Assembly: GCA_045534575.1 (NCBI GenBank)
Contig: JAZSJZ010000012.1
Coordinates: forward strand, 8,158 to 72,157
Length of the DNA: 64,000 nucleotides
From: UBA4636 sp045534575
GTDB lineage: Bacteria > Bacillota > Clostridia > Christensenellales > Borkfalkiaceae
Reading direction: 5' to 3'
A program made the translations under genes and the position numbers. The number at the start of each line of letters is the position of its first letter. Position 1 is the first letter of the stretch. Of this stretch, positions 25,704-34,928 are shown one piece after another. The notes beneath the pieces were generated by a model. The model was given only the letters and a program-made list of their open reading frames with translations, had not been told where the DNA came from and searched no databases.

Positions 25704-28391
25704 ATGCTACAATTACGTGAAATTACAAAAACTTACGGCGTGGGAGCAACCGCAGTTGAGGCGTTAAAAGGTGTTTCTCTTAATTTTAGAAAGAGTGAAT
25801 TCGTTTCAATTTTAGGGCCGTCTGGCTGTGGCAAGACGACGCTTTTGAACATCGTTGGCGGTCTTGATAGATACACCACGGGCGACCTTATTATCAACGG
25901 CGTTTCAACAACTGCCTATAAAGATAGGGACTGGGATGGTTACCGCAACCACTCGGTTGGTTTTGTTTTCCAAAGTTACAATCTTATCGGGCACCAAAGC
26001 ATTATTAAAAACGTTGAACTTGCTCTCACCCTATCTGGCGTTAATGCTGTTGAAAGGCACGCTAGGGCAAAACAAGCGTTAGAACTTGTTGGGCTTAAAG
26101 ACCAAATTCATAAAAAACCAAACCAACTCTCAGGCGGGCAAATGCAAAGGGTTGCTATTGCAAGAGCGATAGTAAACGACCCTGATATTATTCTTGCCGA
26201 CGAGCCAACGGGCGCGCTCGATAGCGAAACTAGCGTTCAAATTATGGAAATTTTGAAAGAACTTTCCAAAGATAGGCTAGTTATTATGGTTACCCACAAC
26301 GGCGAGCTTGCAGAACAATATTCAACAAGAATTATTTCGGTGCAAGACGGCTTGGTTGTTGGCGATACCATGCCATACTCAACGGAAGATGAAACAACAG
26401 AAGAAAGAGCCAAATTAAACGCTGAAAACTCAAGCGTTCAAAACGCAAACGCTGATACGAATACTTCGAGCGACGCTATTAAAAAAGCCAAGAAAAAGAA
26501 ACCGTCAATGAGTTTCTTTACGGCGCTTGGGCTTAGCCTTAACAACCTTTACAGCAAGAAGTTTAGAACTATTCTCACCTCGCTTGCGGGAAGTTTTGGT
26601 ATTATCGGTATTGCGCTTATTTTATCGCTTTCAGCGGGCTTCAACGCTTATATTAACAACGTTCAGCGTGATACGCTCTCTAACTACCCGCTCACTATCA
26701 CCGCTGAAACAACCGATTATTCCGAGCTTTTGAAAAATTATATTGGAAATAACGACGACGATAAGGAAAGTTACCCAACTAAAAACGAGATTACTAGTGA
26801 GAACACCATTGAAAATATGTTGACGAGTGTTGTTACTTCTATCTCGACCAACGACTTAACTTCTTTCAAAGAGCATCTTGATAAGAGCATTGAAGAAGGC
26901 ACGATTGACGAAAGCGTTTTGACGGCTATTAAATATACTTACAATCTTAGAACGACTTTCTATAGTAGCGAAAAGCAAGAAGACGGTAACTATCGTCAAC
27001 TCTACCCCGTTGTTCTTCCTGAGTTTACATCGCTTGGCGTTGACGATTTTGGCGGACTTATTTCGGCTTATTACACTAGTTTTGGCGCAATTATGAACAG
27101 CCAATCGGTATTTAGCGAAATGATTAACAACGACAAACTCATCGAAACGCAATACGAGCTTCTCCACGGTGATTACGCTAAAAACGCTGAGGACGTTATT
27201 CTCGTTGTTGATAGCAAAAACCAAATTAGCGACGTTGAACTTTATATGCTAGGGCTTATGAACGATAACGATATTAAGTTTATGTTCCACAAACTTAAAC
27301 ATCGCTTAACGCCGGGCAACGAAAATTTAACTGAAGAACAACTTGACCAAATAACTTTTGAAGAACTAGGCTTTACCCGTTCTAAAATGACCTATAAGTT
27401 CGAAGATTTTGTTGGTATGGAATTTAATCTTATGCTCAACAGCGAGCAATTTACCAAAGAAAATTGCCCTTCTATCAAAGTCAACGGGGAAGACTTCCAA
27501 CTTTGGAGCAAACGCTCAACCGCCCAAACCACCAACTATATCGCTTCTGGAAACGCTTATAAGGTTAGAATTTCGGGCATTGTTAGACAGAGAGAAGACG
27601 TAACTTCCGGCTCGCTAGGAACTTGCCTTTGCTACACTGAGAAATTAACCAGAGCGCTTATTCAAAAAACCAACGAGCAAGAAATCGTTATTCAACAAAA
27701 ATCGCAAGAAGCAGATAATGAAACCGGGCTTTACACCAGCCTATTAACGTTAAAACAAAATAACCCTGTTATTGATAAAACTGAATACGACGCTTTCACA
27801 AAAACGCTTGCTATCGTTGACGAAGATACGCCTGCTTCAATCTCGATTTACCCTATGAGTTTTGAAACTAAGGATGACATTGTTGACTTCATCGAAGAAT
27901 ACAACGCATCTCAAGAAGACGACAAAAAGATTAAATACACCGACTACATTGGGCTTATGATGAGTTCTATTACGACCATTATTAACGCCATAACCTACGT
28001 TTTGATTGCGTTCGTTTCAATATCTTTAGTCGTATCTTCCGTTATGATTGCTATTATCACCCACGTTTCCGTTCTTGAAAGAACAAAAGAGATTGGTATT
28101 TTGCGCGCGATTGGCGCTAGCAAAAACGATATTTCGCACGTTTTCAACGCCGAAACGTTCATCATTGGCGCGACGTCGGGTATTATCGGTATTTTAGTAA
28201 CGCTTCTTCTCAATATTCCTGTTAATATGATAATAACTGCTCTTGCTGGGCTTCATAACGTTGCTAAACTTCCTGTTGCGGGCGGATTTGCTCTCATACT
28301 AGTAAGCATAGTTCTAACGCTAATTGCGGGCTTTATTCCTGCTAAAAAGGCTTCAAAGCAAGACCCTGTTGTTGCGCTTAGAAGTGAATAA
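25704..28391 (+). CDS. MacB/FtsX-type ABC transporter, fused ATPase and permease
   Basis: 895 residues. The N-terminal LolD/MacB-like ATPase (~1-225) has GPSGCGKTTLLNIVGG, LSGGQMQRVAIARAI and IILADEPTGALD. After a linker, the permease half has one membrane segment at ~290, a ~430-residue extracytoplasmic domain, and three C-terminal segments containing the FtsX motif with ERTKEIGILRAIGASKNDI. The type VII ABC fold works as a mechanotransmitter, exporting or resisting peptides and lipoproteins. No two-component system is next to it, so its substrate is open. Confidence 0.92.
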   Translation: MLQLREITKTYGVGATAVEALKGVSLNFRKSEFVSILGPSGCGKTTLLNIVGGLDRYTTGDLIINGVSTTAYKDRDWDGYRNHSVGFVFQSYNLIGHQSIIKNVELALTLSGVNAVERHARAKQALELVGLKDQIHKKPNQLSGGQMQRVAIARAIVNDPDIILADEPTGALDSETSVQIMEILKELSKDRLVIMVTHNGELAEQYSTRIISVQDGLVVGDTMPYSTEDETTEERAKLNAENSSVQNANADTNTSSDAIKKAKKKKPSMSFFTALGLSLNNLYSKKFRTILTSLAGSFGIIGIALILSLSAGFNAYINNVQRDTLSNYPLTITAETTDYSELLKNYIGNNDDDKESYPTKNEITSENTIENMLTSVVTSISTNDLTSFKEHLDKSIEEGTIDESVLTAIKYTYNLRTTFYSSEKQEDGNYRQLYPVVLPEFTSLGVDDFGGLISAYYTSFGAIMNSQSVFSEMINNDKLIETQYELLHGDYAKNAEDVILVVDSKNQISDVELYMLGLMNDNDIKFMFHKLKHRLTPGNENLTEEQLDQITFEELGFTRSKMTYKFEDFVGMEFNLMLNSEQFTKENCPSIKVNGEDFQLWSKRSTAQTTNYIASGNAYKVRISGIVRQREDVTSGSLGTCLCYTEKLTRALIQKTNEQEIVIQQKSQEADNETGLYTSLLTLKQNNPVIDKTEYDAFTKTLAIVDEDTPASISIYPMSFETKDDIVDFIEEYNASQEDDKKIKYTDYIGLMMSSITTIINAITYVLIAFVSISLVVSSVMIAIITHVSVLERTKEIGILRAIGASKNDISHVFNAETFIIGATSGIIGILVTLLLNIPVNMIITALAGLHNVAKLPVAGGFALILVSIVLTLIAGFIPAKKASKQDPVVALRSE

Positions 28392-28408
28392 TTTAACAAA
28401 CTTTATTT

Positions 28409-28437
28409 GGCGGAAAGTTTTTTGCTTTCCGCCTTTT
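28409..28437 (+). terminator. Terminator of ABC transporter gene
   Basis: GGCGGAAAG / CTTTCCGCC 9-bp stem with a T-rich loop and TTTTG. Confidence 0.82.
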
Positions 28438-28456
28438 GTTTGATTTTTAAAAAGGC

Positions 28457-28485
28457 TTGATTAAATTGCAAAATTAGTTTATAAT
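28457..28485 (+). promoter_or_regulatory. Promoter of PH-like membrane protein gene
   Basis: TTGATT, 17 bp, TATAAT, 42 bp upstream of the ATG. Confidence 0.68.
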
Positions 28486-28527
28486 TCGGTATATAATATA
28501 ATATGAAAAACTGGTGAGAAGTGAAAT

Positions 28528-29001
28528 ATGATTAGTTACGTTAAGAAAAAGAAAGATTTAAAAAACAATATTTTAGAAGTGGTTCAAGAAATTGCAAAAA
28601 TTCAGTTTTGGGGCTTTATTATCGCCCTTTTACTTGGCGGGCTTTTTCTTGTGCTTGGTTTTACTAGTTCGCCAAATTTACTTGACTTTGGCCTATTATC
28701 AATCATTGTAGGCTTGTTTTTGCTTATATTTTGGGTTATGAAATTTTCCCAAGTTAAGAAAATGCTAACTTCTCCGTTTTTAAAAACGGGCGCGGACGAG
28801 TTAAATTATTCGCTAGAAGTTAAAAACGGGGAATATATTATTTCTAATTACACAACTAGGCAACTTATAAGTTTTAACCAAATTGAAATTAAAAAAATTT
28901 CGTTTTGCGAAACGCTAATAATCGTGCATTTGACTTCTAACGATAAAGTCATCTTCCCAAAGAACCAAGATATTTTAAGAATATTTCAACAACTTGTTTA
29001 A
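28528..29001 (+). CDS. Uncharacterised membrane protein with two TM segments and PH-like tail
   Basis: 157 residues. Two hydrophobic segments at ~27-49 and ~53-76 are followed by a soluble ~75-residue domain (EYIISNYTTRQLISFNQIEIKKI) with the alternating pattern of bacterial PH/GRAM-like domains. GAGAAGTG precedes the start. I do not recognise a named family. It stands alone between a promoter and a hairpin array plus terminator. Confidence 0.62.
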   Translation: MISYVKKKKDLKNNILEVVQEIAKIQFWGFIIALLLGGLFLVLGFTSSPNLLDFGLLSIIVGLFLLIFWVMKFSQVKKMLTSPFLKTGADELNYSLEVKNGEYIISNYTTRQLISFNQIEIKKISFCETLIIVHLTSNDKVIFPKNQDILRIFQQLV

Positions 29002-29028
29002 CAACTTAAAAAGATGCAGATAAAATTA

Positions 29029-29190
29029 GCGTGTTATCCTTAACGGAGAACACGCATCGAGATAAATCCCTCACGGGATTTTCGATATACGCCCACGGCG
29101 TTCGATATGTGCTTGCTCACTCGATATGTTTGCTTTGCAAACGAGGGAGTTATCTCATATCGAATTGGAGCGAAACGAATTATTTAGTTG
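29029..29190. repeat. Hairpin array A: short stem-loops joined by TCGATAT spacers
   Basis: A head hairpin (GCGTGTT..AACACGC) is followed by stems AATCC/GGGATT, GCC/GGC, GTG/CAC and GTTTGC/GCAAAC. They are separated by copies of ttcgatat or tcgatat. An outer arm GAGATAA..TTATCTC closes the set like a cloverleaf. No credible protein is encoded. It shares its head hairpin with the array at 51585. Confidence 0.65.
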
Positions 29191-29240
29191 GCAGTTGGCA
29201 TAAAATATTGCATTAAGCAAAGCAAAATGAAAACCATTAA

Positions 29241-29274
29241 AAAAGGAACAGACTTAAATTCGTCTGTTCCTTTT
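29241..29274. terminator. Bidirectional terminator
   Basis: AAAAGGAACAGAC / GTCTGTTCCTTTT 13-bp stem, loop of 8. It serves the minus-strand lipoprotein gene ending at 29289 and the plus-strand unit before it. Confidence 0.85.
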
Positions 29275-29288
29275 AAGTTTGTTCTTAA

Positions 29289-30872
29289 TTATTCTGCTGA
29301 TGAAGAATCTTCTTCTTTTGGATAGTTTTCATCCATAAACGTATCAAACGCTTCTTTATCAGCATCGGTTACAATACCTAAACGATATTTTGCAAAATCT
29401 AAAAATTCTTCTCTTTCGTCAAATGCAATGTTTTCGTTCATATCTTTAAGTTCTTCTTCGGTTTTACCAAAACCTAAAGTGTAGTCAACGGCGTAAACGT
29501 AATTATAGAAAGGTTCGTGCGATCCGCAAATTAACATATAGTTACCGAGATATTCAAAGCGATACCAATCAGCATAACCCGAAGTGTTAACAAAAGTTAA
29601 TTGCTCGAATTTTGCGCTATCAATTTCTTTAGCGTCGCCCGTTTGAACGTCAACAAGGTCAGCAATTTTTAATCTTTGATACATTGCGTTGCTATCAGCG
29701 TAGTAAATATATTCGCTATCGCTAAAAGCATAGTTAAAACCTGTTAATTTGCTTGCGCTTAGAAGTTGAACTCTACCGAACGTTTCAACGTTATCTTGCT
29801 CGGTGTAGTCATAGCATAAAATGCCGTAAACTGAATCGATATAAATAATGCAATCTAAAGATACGTAAATTGAATTTGAAGCAAAAATCGAAGTGGCTTC
29901 GGTTGTGCCTTTATTCAATAAAGTTAATGCTTCATAGTTTAAGTTATAAGCCTTCTTATCGCCGTCGGTTACCTTAATATCGCTAACCTTAATGCCGTAG
30001 TATCTCGTAGCGGAAGAAACAGAAGTATCAACGTAGGTTTCGCTAACGATAAGGTTTTCGCTCGTTAAAGCCGTTAACCCGAACGTTACGCCTTGCGTGC
30101 CGATGCCGTTTTCAGCGTCAGTATAACTTCCAGCGCCGTTTAAAATCATAGTCTCTTTTGAGCCGTCAAGATTATAAAGATAAACTTCGTTAAAACTTTC
30201 GTCTTGGTCTAACGCTTCGTTATGAGCCTTCTTTTCGTAAACTGCGTAAGGTAAGGTATCATCTTGAGAGAAAAGATAAGTAGAAAGCGCTTGGCTTTTG
30301 AAAACTTCTTTTCCGTTAGCATCGTAAGTTATTAAGAAGTTTTCTTCGTCAATAGTTACGTAAACGGTTAAGTAAACGTTGCCGTCTTTTTCGATAAATC
30401 TATAAGGCGTTGCCAAACCTTCACACGTTGCTAAAACAACGGAATCAGTGCCGTCAAGTTTAGTCTTGGTAAACTCAACGGAGTTGTTCATTACGCTACC
30501 AGACTTATCTAAATCATCACAAGGGGTTGGGTAATAAACGTAGTCGCCAAAAATATAAATACCAGCGTTATTTTCTTTATATTCGCTATAAATAAGTTTT
30601 GGAACGACCATTTCGCAAACGGCGTTTTCCTTGCCGATATCGGCTTTCTTTACGCGAACGAGCGCGCCTTTAGTAACTTCGCCGAACTTGTTTTCAACGG
30701 AATATTCTTCACTGCCGTTGATAAAATAAACGTAATCACCCTTAACTACCGCAAAACCGCCGTTGCTTGACACTTCGCCCGAAAAATCGGTTACAGATGA
30801 CTTCCAGTTATTGCAACTAACGAGAACGAAAAGTGTTAAAAGTGCTAAAACTAAGCAAACAATTTTTTTCAT
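29289..30872 (-). CDS. Large secreted lipoprotein, unknown function
   Basis: 527 residues. The signal peptide MKKIVCLVLALLTLFVLVSC gives a lipobox at VSC-N (Cys 20). The mature part consists of repeated short beta-strand units with many Tyr, Asp and Gly, such as GDYVYFINGSEEYSV, GDYVYYPTPCDDLDK and SEYIYYADSNAMYQ. This is suggestive of a beta-propeller resembling DUF5050-type repeats (inference). The tail is acidic. It has its own promoter and terminator. Confidence 0.78.
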   Translation of the reverse strand: MKKIVCLVLALLTLFVLVSCNNWKSSVTDFSGEVSSNGGFAVVKGDYVYFINGSEEYSVENKFGEVTKGALVRVKKADIGKENAVCEMVVPKLIYSEYKENNAGIYIFGDYVYYPTPCDDLDKSGSVMNNSVEFTKTKLDGTDSVVLATCEGLATPYRFIEKDGNVYLTVYVTIDEENFLITYDANGKEVFKSQALSTYLFSQDDTLPYAVYEKKAHNEALDQDESFNEVYLYNLDGSKETMILNGAGSYTDAENGIGTQGVTFGLTALTSENLIVSETYVDTSVSSATRYYGIKVSDIKVTDGDKKAYNLNYEALTLLNKGTTEATSIFASNSIYVSLDCIIYIDSVYGILCYDYTEQDNVETFGRVQLLSASKLTGFNYAFSDSEYIYYADSNAMYQRLKIADLVDVQTGDAKEIDSAKFEQLTFVNTSGYADWYRFEYLGNYMLICGSHEPFYNYVYAVDYTLGFGKTEEELKDMNENIAFDEREEFLDFAKYRLGIVTDADKEAFDTFMDENYPKEEDSSSAE

Positions 30873-30978
30873 AGATGCTCCTTTTTCGTGTTATAGAAAG
30901 CGTGCGGGCAAAATTTAAAGAATAAAAATTTTGCGCCTCGCATACGATTAAATATATTAAACATTACACGTAACAAAT

Positions 30979-31007
30979 ATTATATACTAAAAATTTAAAA
31001 TAAGCAA
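30979..31007 (-). promoter_or_regulatory. Promoter of secreted lipoprotein gene
   Basis: TTGCTT (31002-31007), 17 bp, TATAAT (30979-30984) on the minus strand. A ~107-nt leader follows. Confidence 0.65.
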
Positions 31008-31087
31008 TAATTTTTTGCTTTTTTTTTGCAAAAGTATGTTTTGGCGATTTTCTTAGTTTTTGTCGGGTATATTTTAAGGAGTTTTTA

Positions 31088-31321
31088 ATGGCAAACTTTA
31101 ATTTTTTGGAATTTTTATCTAGCATTTCAAAAGTGGCGCAAAACTTAAATTCGCCAAAAAAACAAGAAATGAATAAACCCACCGCCAAAAACCAGCAAGA
31201 AAAAACCGCGCCTTCTTCACCTAAACAAAAAAAGGACGTTGGCGTTATCGTTGAGATGCTGAGAAATCACGATAAGAAAGCAAAAGAGATTGACGAGAAA
31301 AATTCTAAAAAACAAGATTAG
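31088..31321 (+). CDS. Small Lys-rich protein, unknown
   Basis: 77 residues with AAGGAG upstream. The N-terminal 20 residues (FNFLEFLSSISKVAQNL) could form an amphipathic helix. Then comes a Pro/Lys/Gln-rich disordered stretch and a charged C-terminal helix with VGVIVEMLRNHDKKAKEI. It is followed by a strong terminator. I recognise no family. Confidence 0.6.
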   Translation: MANFNFLEFLSSISKVAQNLNSPKKQEMNKPTAKNQQEKTAPSSPKQKKDVGVIVEMLRNHDKKAKEIDEKNSKKQD

Positions 31322-31340
31322 TCTTTTTTTAAGCAAGCAA

Positions 31341-31371
31341 AAAGCCCCTTTCGAGTGCCGAAAGGGGCTTT
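31341..31371. terminator. Bidirectional terminator between small protein gene and PEPCK
   Basis: AAAGCCCCTTTC / GAAAGGGGCTTT 12-bp stem with a 7-nt loop, placed between convergent genes. Confidence 0.85.
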
Positions 31372-31397
31372 AATCAACTTATAGACCGACTTATTAA
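31370..31397 (-). repeat. Dispersed TATAAG..TTAT element, copy 7 (overlaps pckG stop)
   Basis: On the minus strand AATAAGTCGGTC-TATAAG-TTG-ATTAA. It runs from the pckG stop codon into the terminator stem. Confidence 0.6.
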
Positions 31398-33172
31398 GCA
31401 AGTCTTGCTTTTAATTCGTCGAGTTTAACCTTGAGTTCTTTTGGTAATCTATCGCCAAATTGAGCGTAGAATTCTTCAATACCCTTAGTTTCTTCAATCC
31501 ACATATCTTTATCAACGTTGAGAAGTTCTTTGATTGTATCGATAGTGATATCTAAGCCTTCGATGTTGATATCTTCAGCGTTTGGAACGTAACCGATAGC
31601 AACTTCCTTAGCGTCAACCTTATCTTCACAACGAGCCAAGATCCACTCAAGAACACGGAGGTTATCACCAAAGCCCGGCCAAATGAAGTGACCTTCGTCG
31701 TCAGTTCTAAACCAGTTTACGTTGAAAATCTTTGGTTTGTTAGTAATCTTATCGCCCATAGAAATCCAGTGAGCGAAGTAATCTGCCATATTGTAACCAA
31801 CGAACGGACGCATAGCCATAGGGTCTCTACGAACAACACCAACAGCGCCTGTTGCAGCAGCGGTTGTTTCAGAAGCCATAGCAGAGCCTACGAATACGCC
31901 TGAATTCCAATCTCTTGCTTCGTAAACAAGCGGAGCAGTTTTTGCTCTTCTGCCACCGAATACGATTGCTGATAGTGGAACGCCGTTAGCCGCTTCGAAT
32001 TGGTCAGAAATGCATGGGCAGTTTACCGCTGGAGCAGTAAATCTTGAGTTAGGGTGAGCGCCGTAAGTTGACTTATCAGCCTTAACAAACTTAGAAGCAT
32101 CCCACTTTTGACCCTTCCAGTCGATAGCGTTGGTTGGAGCAGGAGTATCCATACCTTCCCACCAAACGGTGTTAGTATCAAGGTCGTGAACAACGTTAGT
32201 GAAAATTGCGTTCTTCTTAGTAGAAAGAAGAGCGTTAGGGTTAGACTTCATGTTCGTGCCAGGAGCAACGCCGAAGAAACCGTTTTCTGGGTTGATAGCC
32301 CAAAGACGACCGTCTTCACCAACTCTAATCCAAGCGATATCGTCGCCTACGCACCAAACTTTGTAGCCTTTTTCTCTATAAAGTTCAGGCGGAATAAGCA
32401 TTGCAAGGTTGGTCTTACCGCATGCAGATGGGAACGCTGCTGCGATATACTTAATTTCGCCTTGTGGATTTTCTACGCCAAGGATAAGCATGTGTTCAGC
32501 CATCCAGCCTTCGTTCTTACCAAGGTATGAAGCGATACGGAGCGCAAAGCACTTCTTACCAAGAAGAACGTTTCCGCCGTAACCAGAGTTAACAGATAAA
32601 ATAGTGTTATCTTCTGGGAAGTGAGCGATATATCTCTTTTCTTCGTCAAGTTCAGCCTTAGCGTGGAGACCGCGAACGAAATCGTCGCTATCGCCTAAAG
32701 CTTCTAAAACGTTGTTGCCAACTCTTGTCATAATGTTCATTGAAAGAACAACGTAGATAGAGTCGGTAAGTTCGATACCAATCTTAGAGAATTTGCTTCC
32801 TACTGCGCCCATTGAGTAAGGGATAACATACATAGTTCTGCCCTTCATTGAGCCTTTCATAATGCCGTAGATAAGGTCGTAAGCTTCGGCTGGAGCCATC
32901 CAGTTGTTGATAGGGCCAGCATCGTCTTTTTTGTCGCAACAAATGAAGGTTCTGCCTTCTACTCTTGCTACGTCGTTCAATGCGCTACGGTGAAGATAGC
33001 AGTTAGGTAAAAGTTCTTCGTTAAGTTTAATCATTTCGCCGGTTGAGCAAGCTTCGGCTCTTAACGCTTCGTATTGCGCTTCGTCGCCCGTGATAAGAAC
33101 AACCTTATCTGGTTGGCAAAGAGCAACGCTTTCGTCAATAAACTTTTGAACTGCTTTGTTTTTTACTAACAT
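31394..33172 (-). CDS. pckG: GTP-dependent phosphoenolpyruvate carboxykinase
   Basis: The start ATG 33172 has GGAGG 7 bp upstream (the 33187 TTG lies over the ribosome site); 592 residues. The kinase-1a P-loop FPSACGKTNLAML, the following CVGDDIAWI metal site, NPENGFFGVAPGT and the substrate loop RVEGRTFICC fit the GTP-type family rather than the ATP type. It interconverts oxaloacetate and PEP. In PFOR-based anaerobes it often works in the carboxylating direction toward succinate or propionate; the direction is not visible here. Confidence 0.96.
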   Translation of the reverse strand: MLVKNKAVQKFIDESVALCQPDKVVLITGDEAQYEALRAEACSTGEMIKLNEELLPNCYLHRSALNDVARVEGRTFICCDKKDDAGPINNWMAPAEAYDLIYGIMKGSMKGRTMYVIPYSMGAVGSKFSKIGIELTDSIYVVLSMNIMTRVGNNVLEALGDSDDFVRGLHAKAELDEEKRYIAHFPEDNTILSVNSGYGGNVLLGKKCFALRIASYLGKNEGWMAEHMLILGVENPQGEIKYIAAAFPSACGKTNLAMLIPPELYREKGYKVWCVGDDIAWIRVGEDGRLWAINPENGFFGVAPGTNMKSNPNALLSTKKNAIFTNVVHDLDTNTVWWEGMDTPAPTNAIDWKGQKWDASKFVKADKSTYGAHPNSRFTAPAVNCPCISDQFEAANGVPLSAIVFGGRRAKTAPLVYEARDWNSGVFVGSAMASETTAAATGAVGVVRRDPMAMRPFVGYNMADYFAHWISMGDKITNKPKIFNVNWFRTDDEGHFIWPGFGDNLRVLEWILARCEDKVDAKEVAIGYVPNAEDINIEGLDITIDTIKELLNVDKDMWIEETKGIEEFYAQFGDRLPKELKVKLDELKARLA

Positions 33173-33276
33173 TTGATTTTCCTCCAATAGTTAATATGTG
33201 TATAACTAAATTTTTTATTTTTCTCTTTTATTTGATGATGGCTTTTCGTTGATAATCGCAATTTTGACAATATTCA

Positions 33277-33368
33277 AAGCGAAAACGCTTCAACAAAACA
33301 CCAACTAAAACACCATTTCTTAAAAAAATGCAAATTTGTCCAATATTATTTTATCACTAATGTGTCAA
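33277..33368 (-). promoter_or_regulatory. pckG promoter and downstream palindrome
   Basis: TTGACA (33363-33368), 17 bp, TATTGG (33340-33345) on the minus strand. About 45 bp into the leader is the inverted repeat AAGCG-AAAA-CGCTT (33277-33290), a weak cre-like match. The rest of the 33173-33522 gap is AT-rich with no supported ORF. Confidence 0.55.
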
Positions 33369-33522
33369 GTTGTAAACATTTTTTTGAAATTTTTTAAAGA
33401 ATTTTCTTTTTGCAAGCCGTTATAAATCGCCCCCACTTCTATTATAGACATTGTTTACCTAAATTTGACATTTTTTCCTTACTTTTTAGCATATATTTAT
33501 TTTATAATGAAAAGGGACGAAA

Positions 33523-34482
33523 ATGAACGGATTCGTTAAACGCCTAGTTACCTTAAAGGGTGGCGGGCATAGTGATAATTCTTCGATAGGGTTCGTTAAG
33601 GCGTTTTGCTCTAGTGGCACGACCAACCTTGATTTTACCCTGCCTAATGGTTTTTTGCTCGCTGATAAAACGCTGTTTATCGGCAACGGCGAAAAGTTTT
33701 TAACGCAAGAACTAAAGAAAAATTTAGACGCCGTTTTAGATATTGAAAACGCGCTCATCGTTGCCGTGTTTTTAAACGGCGAACTTCTGTTTTACGGCTC
33801 TAGCGGAAAAAGCGTTACTAAAAATGAAGTCGTAGAGTTTTATCTTGCGTTTTTAGAGTTTGAAAAACAACAAAATCTTTTAGAGCCTAAAGCGCAAGAC
33901 GACCAACTTGACGCTACGAACGCAAAGACCGAGCCTTCAAGCGAAAACAAACACGACGAGTTTTTAGGCGTTTACGATGACGAGGCTATCGCCCAAGAAA
34001 ATTATTTTGAGTTTGAAAAGGAAAATGGAAAAGAGCCACGCAGTGATTTTGATGCTAAAATTGAAGAGCAAAATAAAAGCGACCAAGAAAATAAAGGGAG
34101 CGGTGAGAACCAAAGAGAAGATGATGCAGATCTTATCTCTTTCGAAAAAAGAGAAAAAAGTGGCAAACTAAAAACTTTAGTTGAAAACGCTCTTTTGGAA
34201 AACGAGCCTTTTTTAGAACTTAGAAGCGTTATTCCCTTTGGCAAGTTTTGCAAAGTTTTAAAAGACGGCAAGCACTTTATTTTGGGCGAAGTGGAAGCTT
34301 TTGAAACGGCTTATTTTGTTTTGGGCGTTGAAAGCAAAAAAGACGCTATTCCCGAAAAGTTTTTAGGGCTTTCGTTTTTCGTGCCAAAAAGCCTTTTTAG
34401 AAAAGACGGGTTTGGTTTTCACTTTTTAATTTACAGCCAAAAAGACGAAAAAATTATAAAACCAAATACCGCGATTTTTTAA
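33523..34482 (+). CDS. Uncharacterised two-domain protein with acidic linker
   Basis: 319 residues, no family recognised. Residues 1-115 form a compact domain starting MNGFVKRLVTLKGGGHSDNS, with two beta-rich hydrophobic stretches (NALIVAVFLNGELLFYG). Residues ~120-215 are a Glu/Lys/Asn-rich low-complexity linker. Residues ~220-319 form a second beta-rich domain (VIPFGKFCKVLKDGKHFILG). It has no signal peptide or TM segment. It ends exactly at a terminator that begins 4 bp after the stop. A cytoplasmic or sporulation-stage role is speculation. Confidence 0.65.
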   Translation: MNGFVKRLVTLKGGGHSDNSSIGFVKAFCSSGTTNLDFTLPNGFLLADKTLFIGNGEKFLTQELKKNLDAVLDIENALIVAVFLNGELLFYGSSGKSVTKNEVVEFYLAFLEFEKQQNLLEPKAQDDQLDATNAKTEPSSENKHDEFLGVYDDEAIAQENYFEFEKENGKEPRSDFDAKIEEQNKSDQENKGSGENQREDDADLISFEKREKSGKLKTLVENALLENEPFLELRSVIPFGKFCKVLKDGKHFILGEVEAFETAYFVLGVESKKDAIPEKFLGLSFFVPKSLFRKDGFGFHFLIYSQKDEKIIKPNTAIF

Positions 34483-34486
34483 GATA

Positions 34487-34509
34487 GTGGGCTTATAGCC
34501 CACTTTTTT
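34487..34509 (+). terminator. Terminator, dispersed-element copy 8
   Basis: GTGGGCT-TAT-AGCCCAC plus six T. On the minus strand it reads AAAAAAGTGGGC-TATAAG-CCC, so it belongs to the dispersed family. Confidence 0.85.
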
Positions 34510-34619
34510 CGTTTTTTAGACTGTTTCTTTTTAAGCGATAAAAAGATTTTTTATTTGGCTTAAGTTTTCTTTACTATAAAACTTAATTGTGGTATAATAG
34601 GCAAAAATTAGGTGGCGTT

Positions 34620-34883
34620 ATGATTAAACTTTGGGGAAAGGTTGTTAAAAACAACAAAATTTTAAAACATAAAACTTATTTAACGGGCGCAAACGTTATG
34701 GACTATTCGCTCTTTTACGACTACGTTTCAACGCTTTGCCACTCGCTCGATTTGCCCACCCCAATAATTATTAAAACGCATATTTTTAATTTTGCAAAAT
34801 TTAACTTCGTGCAGTTTACTAAAAGCGATTTTATTGAAAGCGTTGACTTTGATAAATTCGTTATCGAGTTAGTTAAAGAATAA
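34620..34883 (+). CDS. Small conserved hypothetical protein
   Basis: ATG 34620 with AGGTGG upstream is preferred to the ORF start 33 bp earlier; 87 residues. MIKLWGKVVKNNKI and the C-terminal FTKSDFIESVDFDKFVIELV resemble a short hypothetical family widespread in Clostridia. No function is known. A TATAAT at 34592-34597 with a weak TTTACT -35 lies upstream. Confidence 0.72.
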   Translation: MIKLWGKVVKNNKILKHKTYLTGANVMDYSLFYDYVSTLCHSLDLPTPIIIKTHIFNFAKFNFVQFTKSDFIESVDFDKFVIELVKE

Positions 34884-34928
34884 AACTTAAAAATTTGGTG
34901 CATAATAAAGGCATAAGGGAGGTTTTTT

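Noticed and set aside
27995..28213. Antisense frame within the ABC transporter
   Set aside because: Shadow of the C-terminal permease helices; no ribosome site.
29031..29216. 61-codon open frame on the plus strand
   Set aside because: It lies wholly inside hairpin array A, has no ribosome site and its sequence is explained by the stem-loops.
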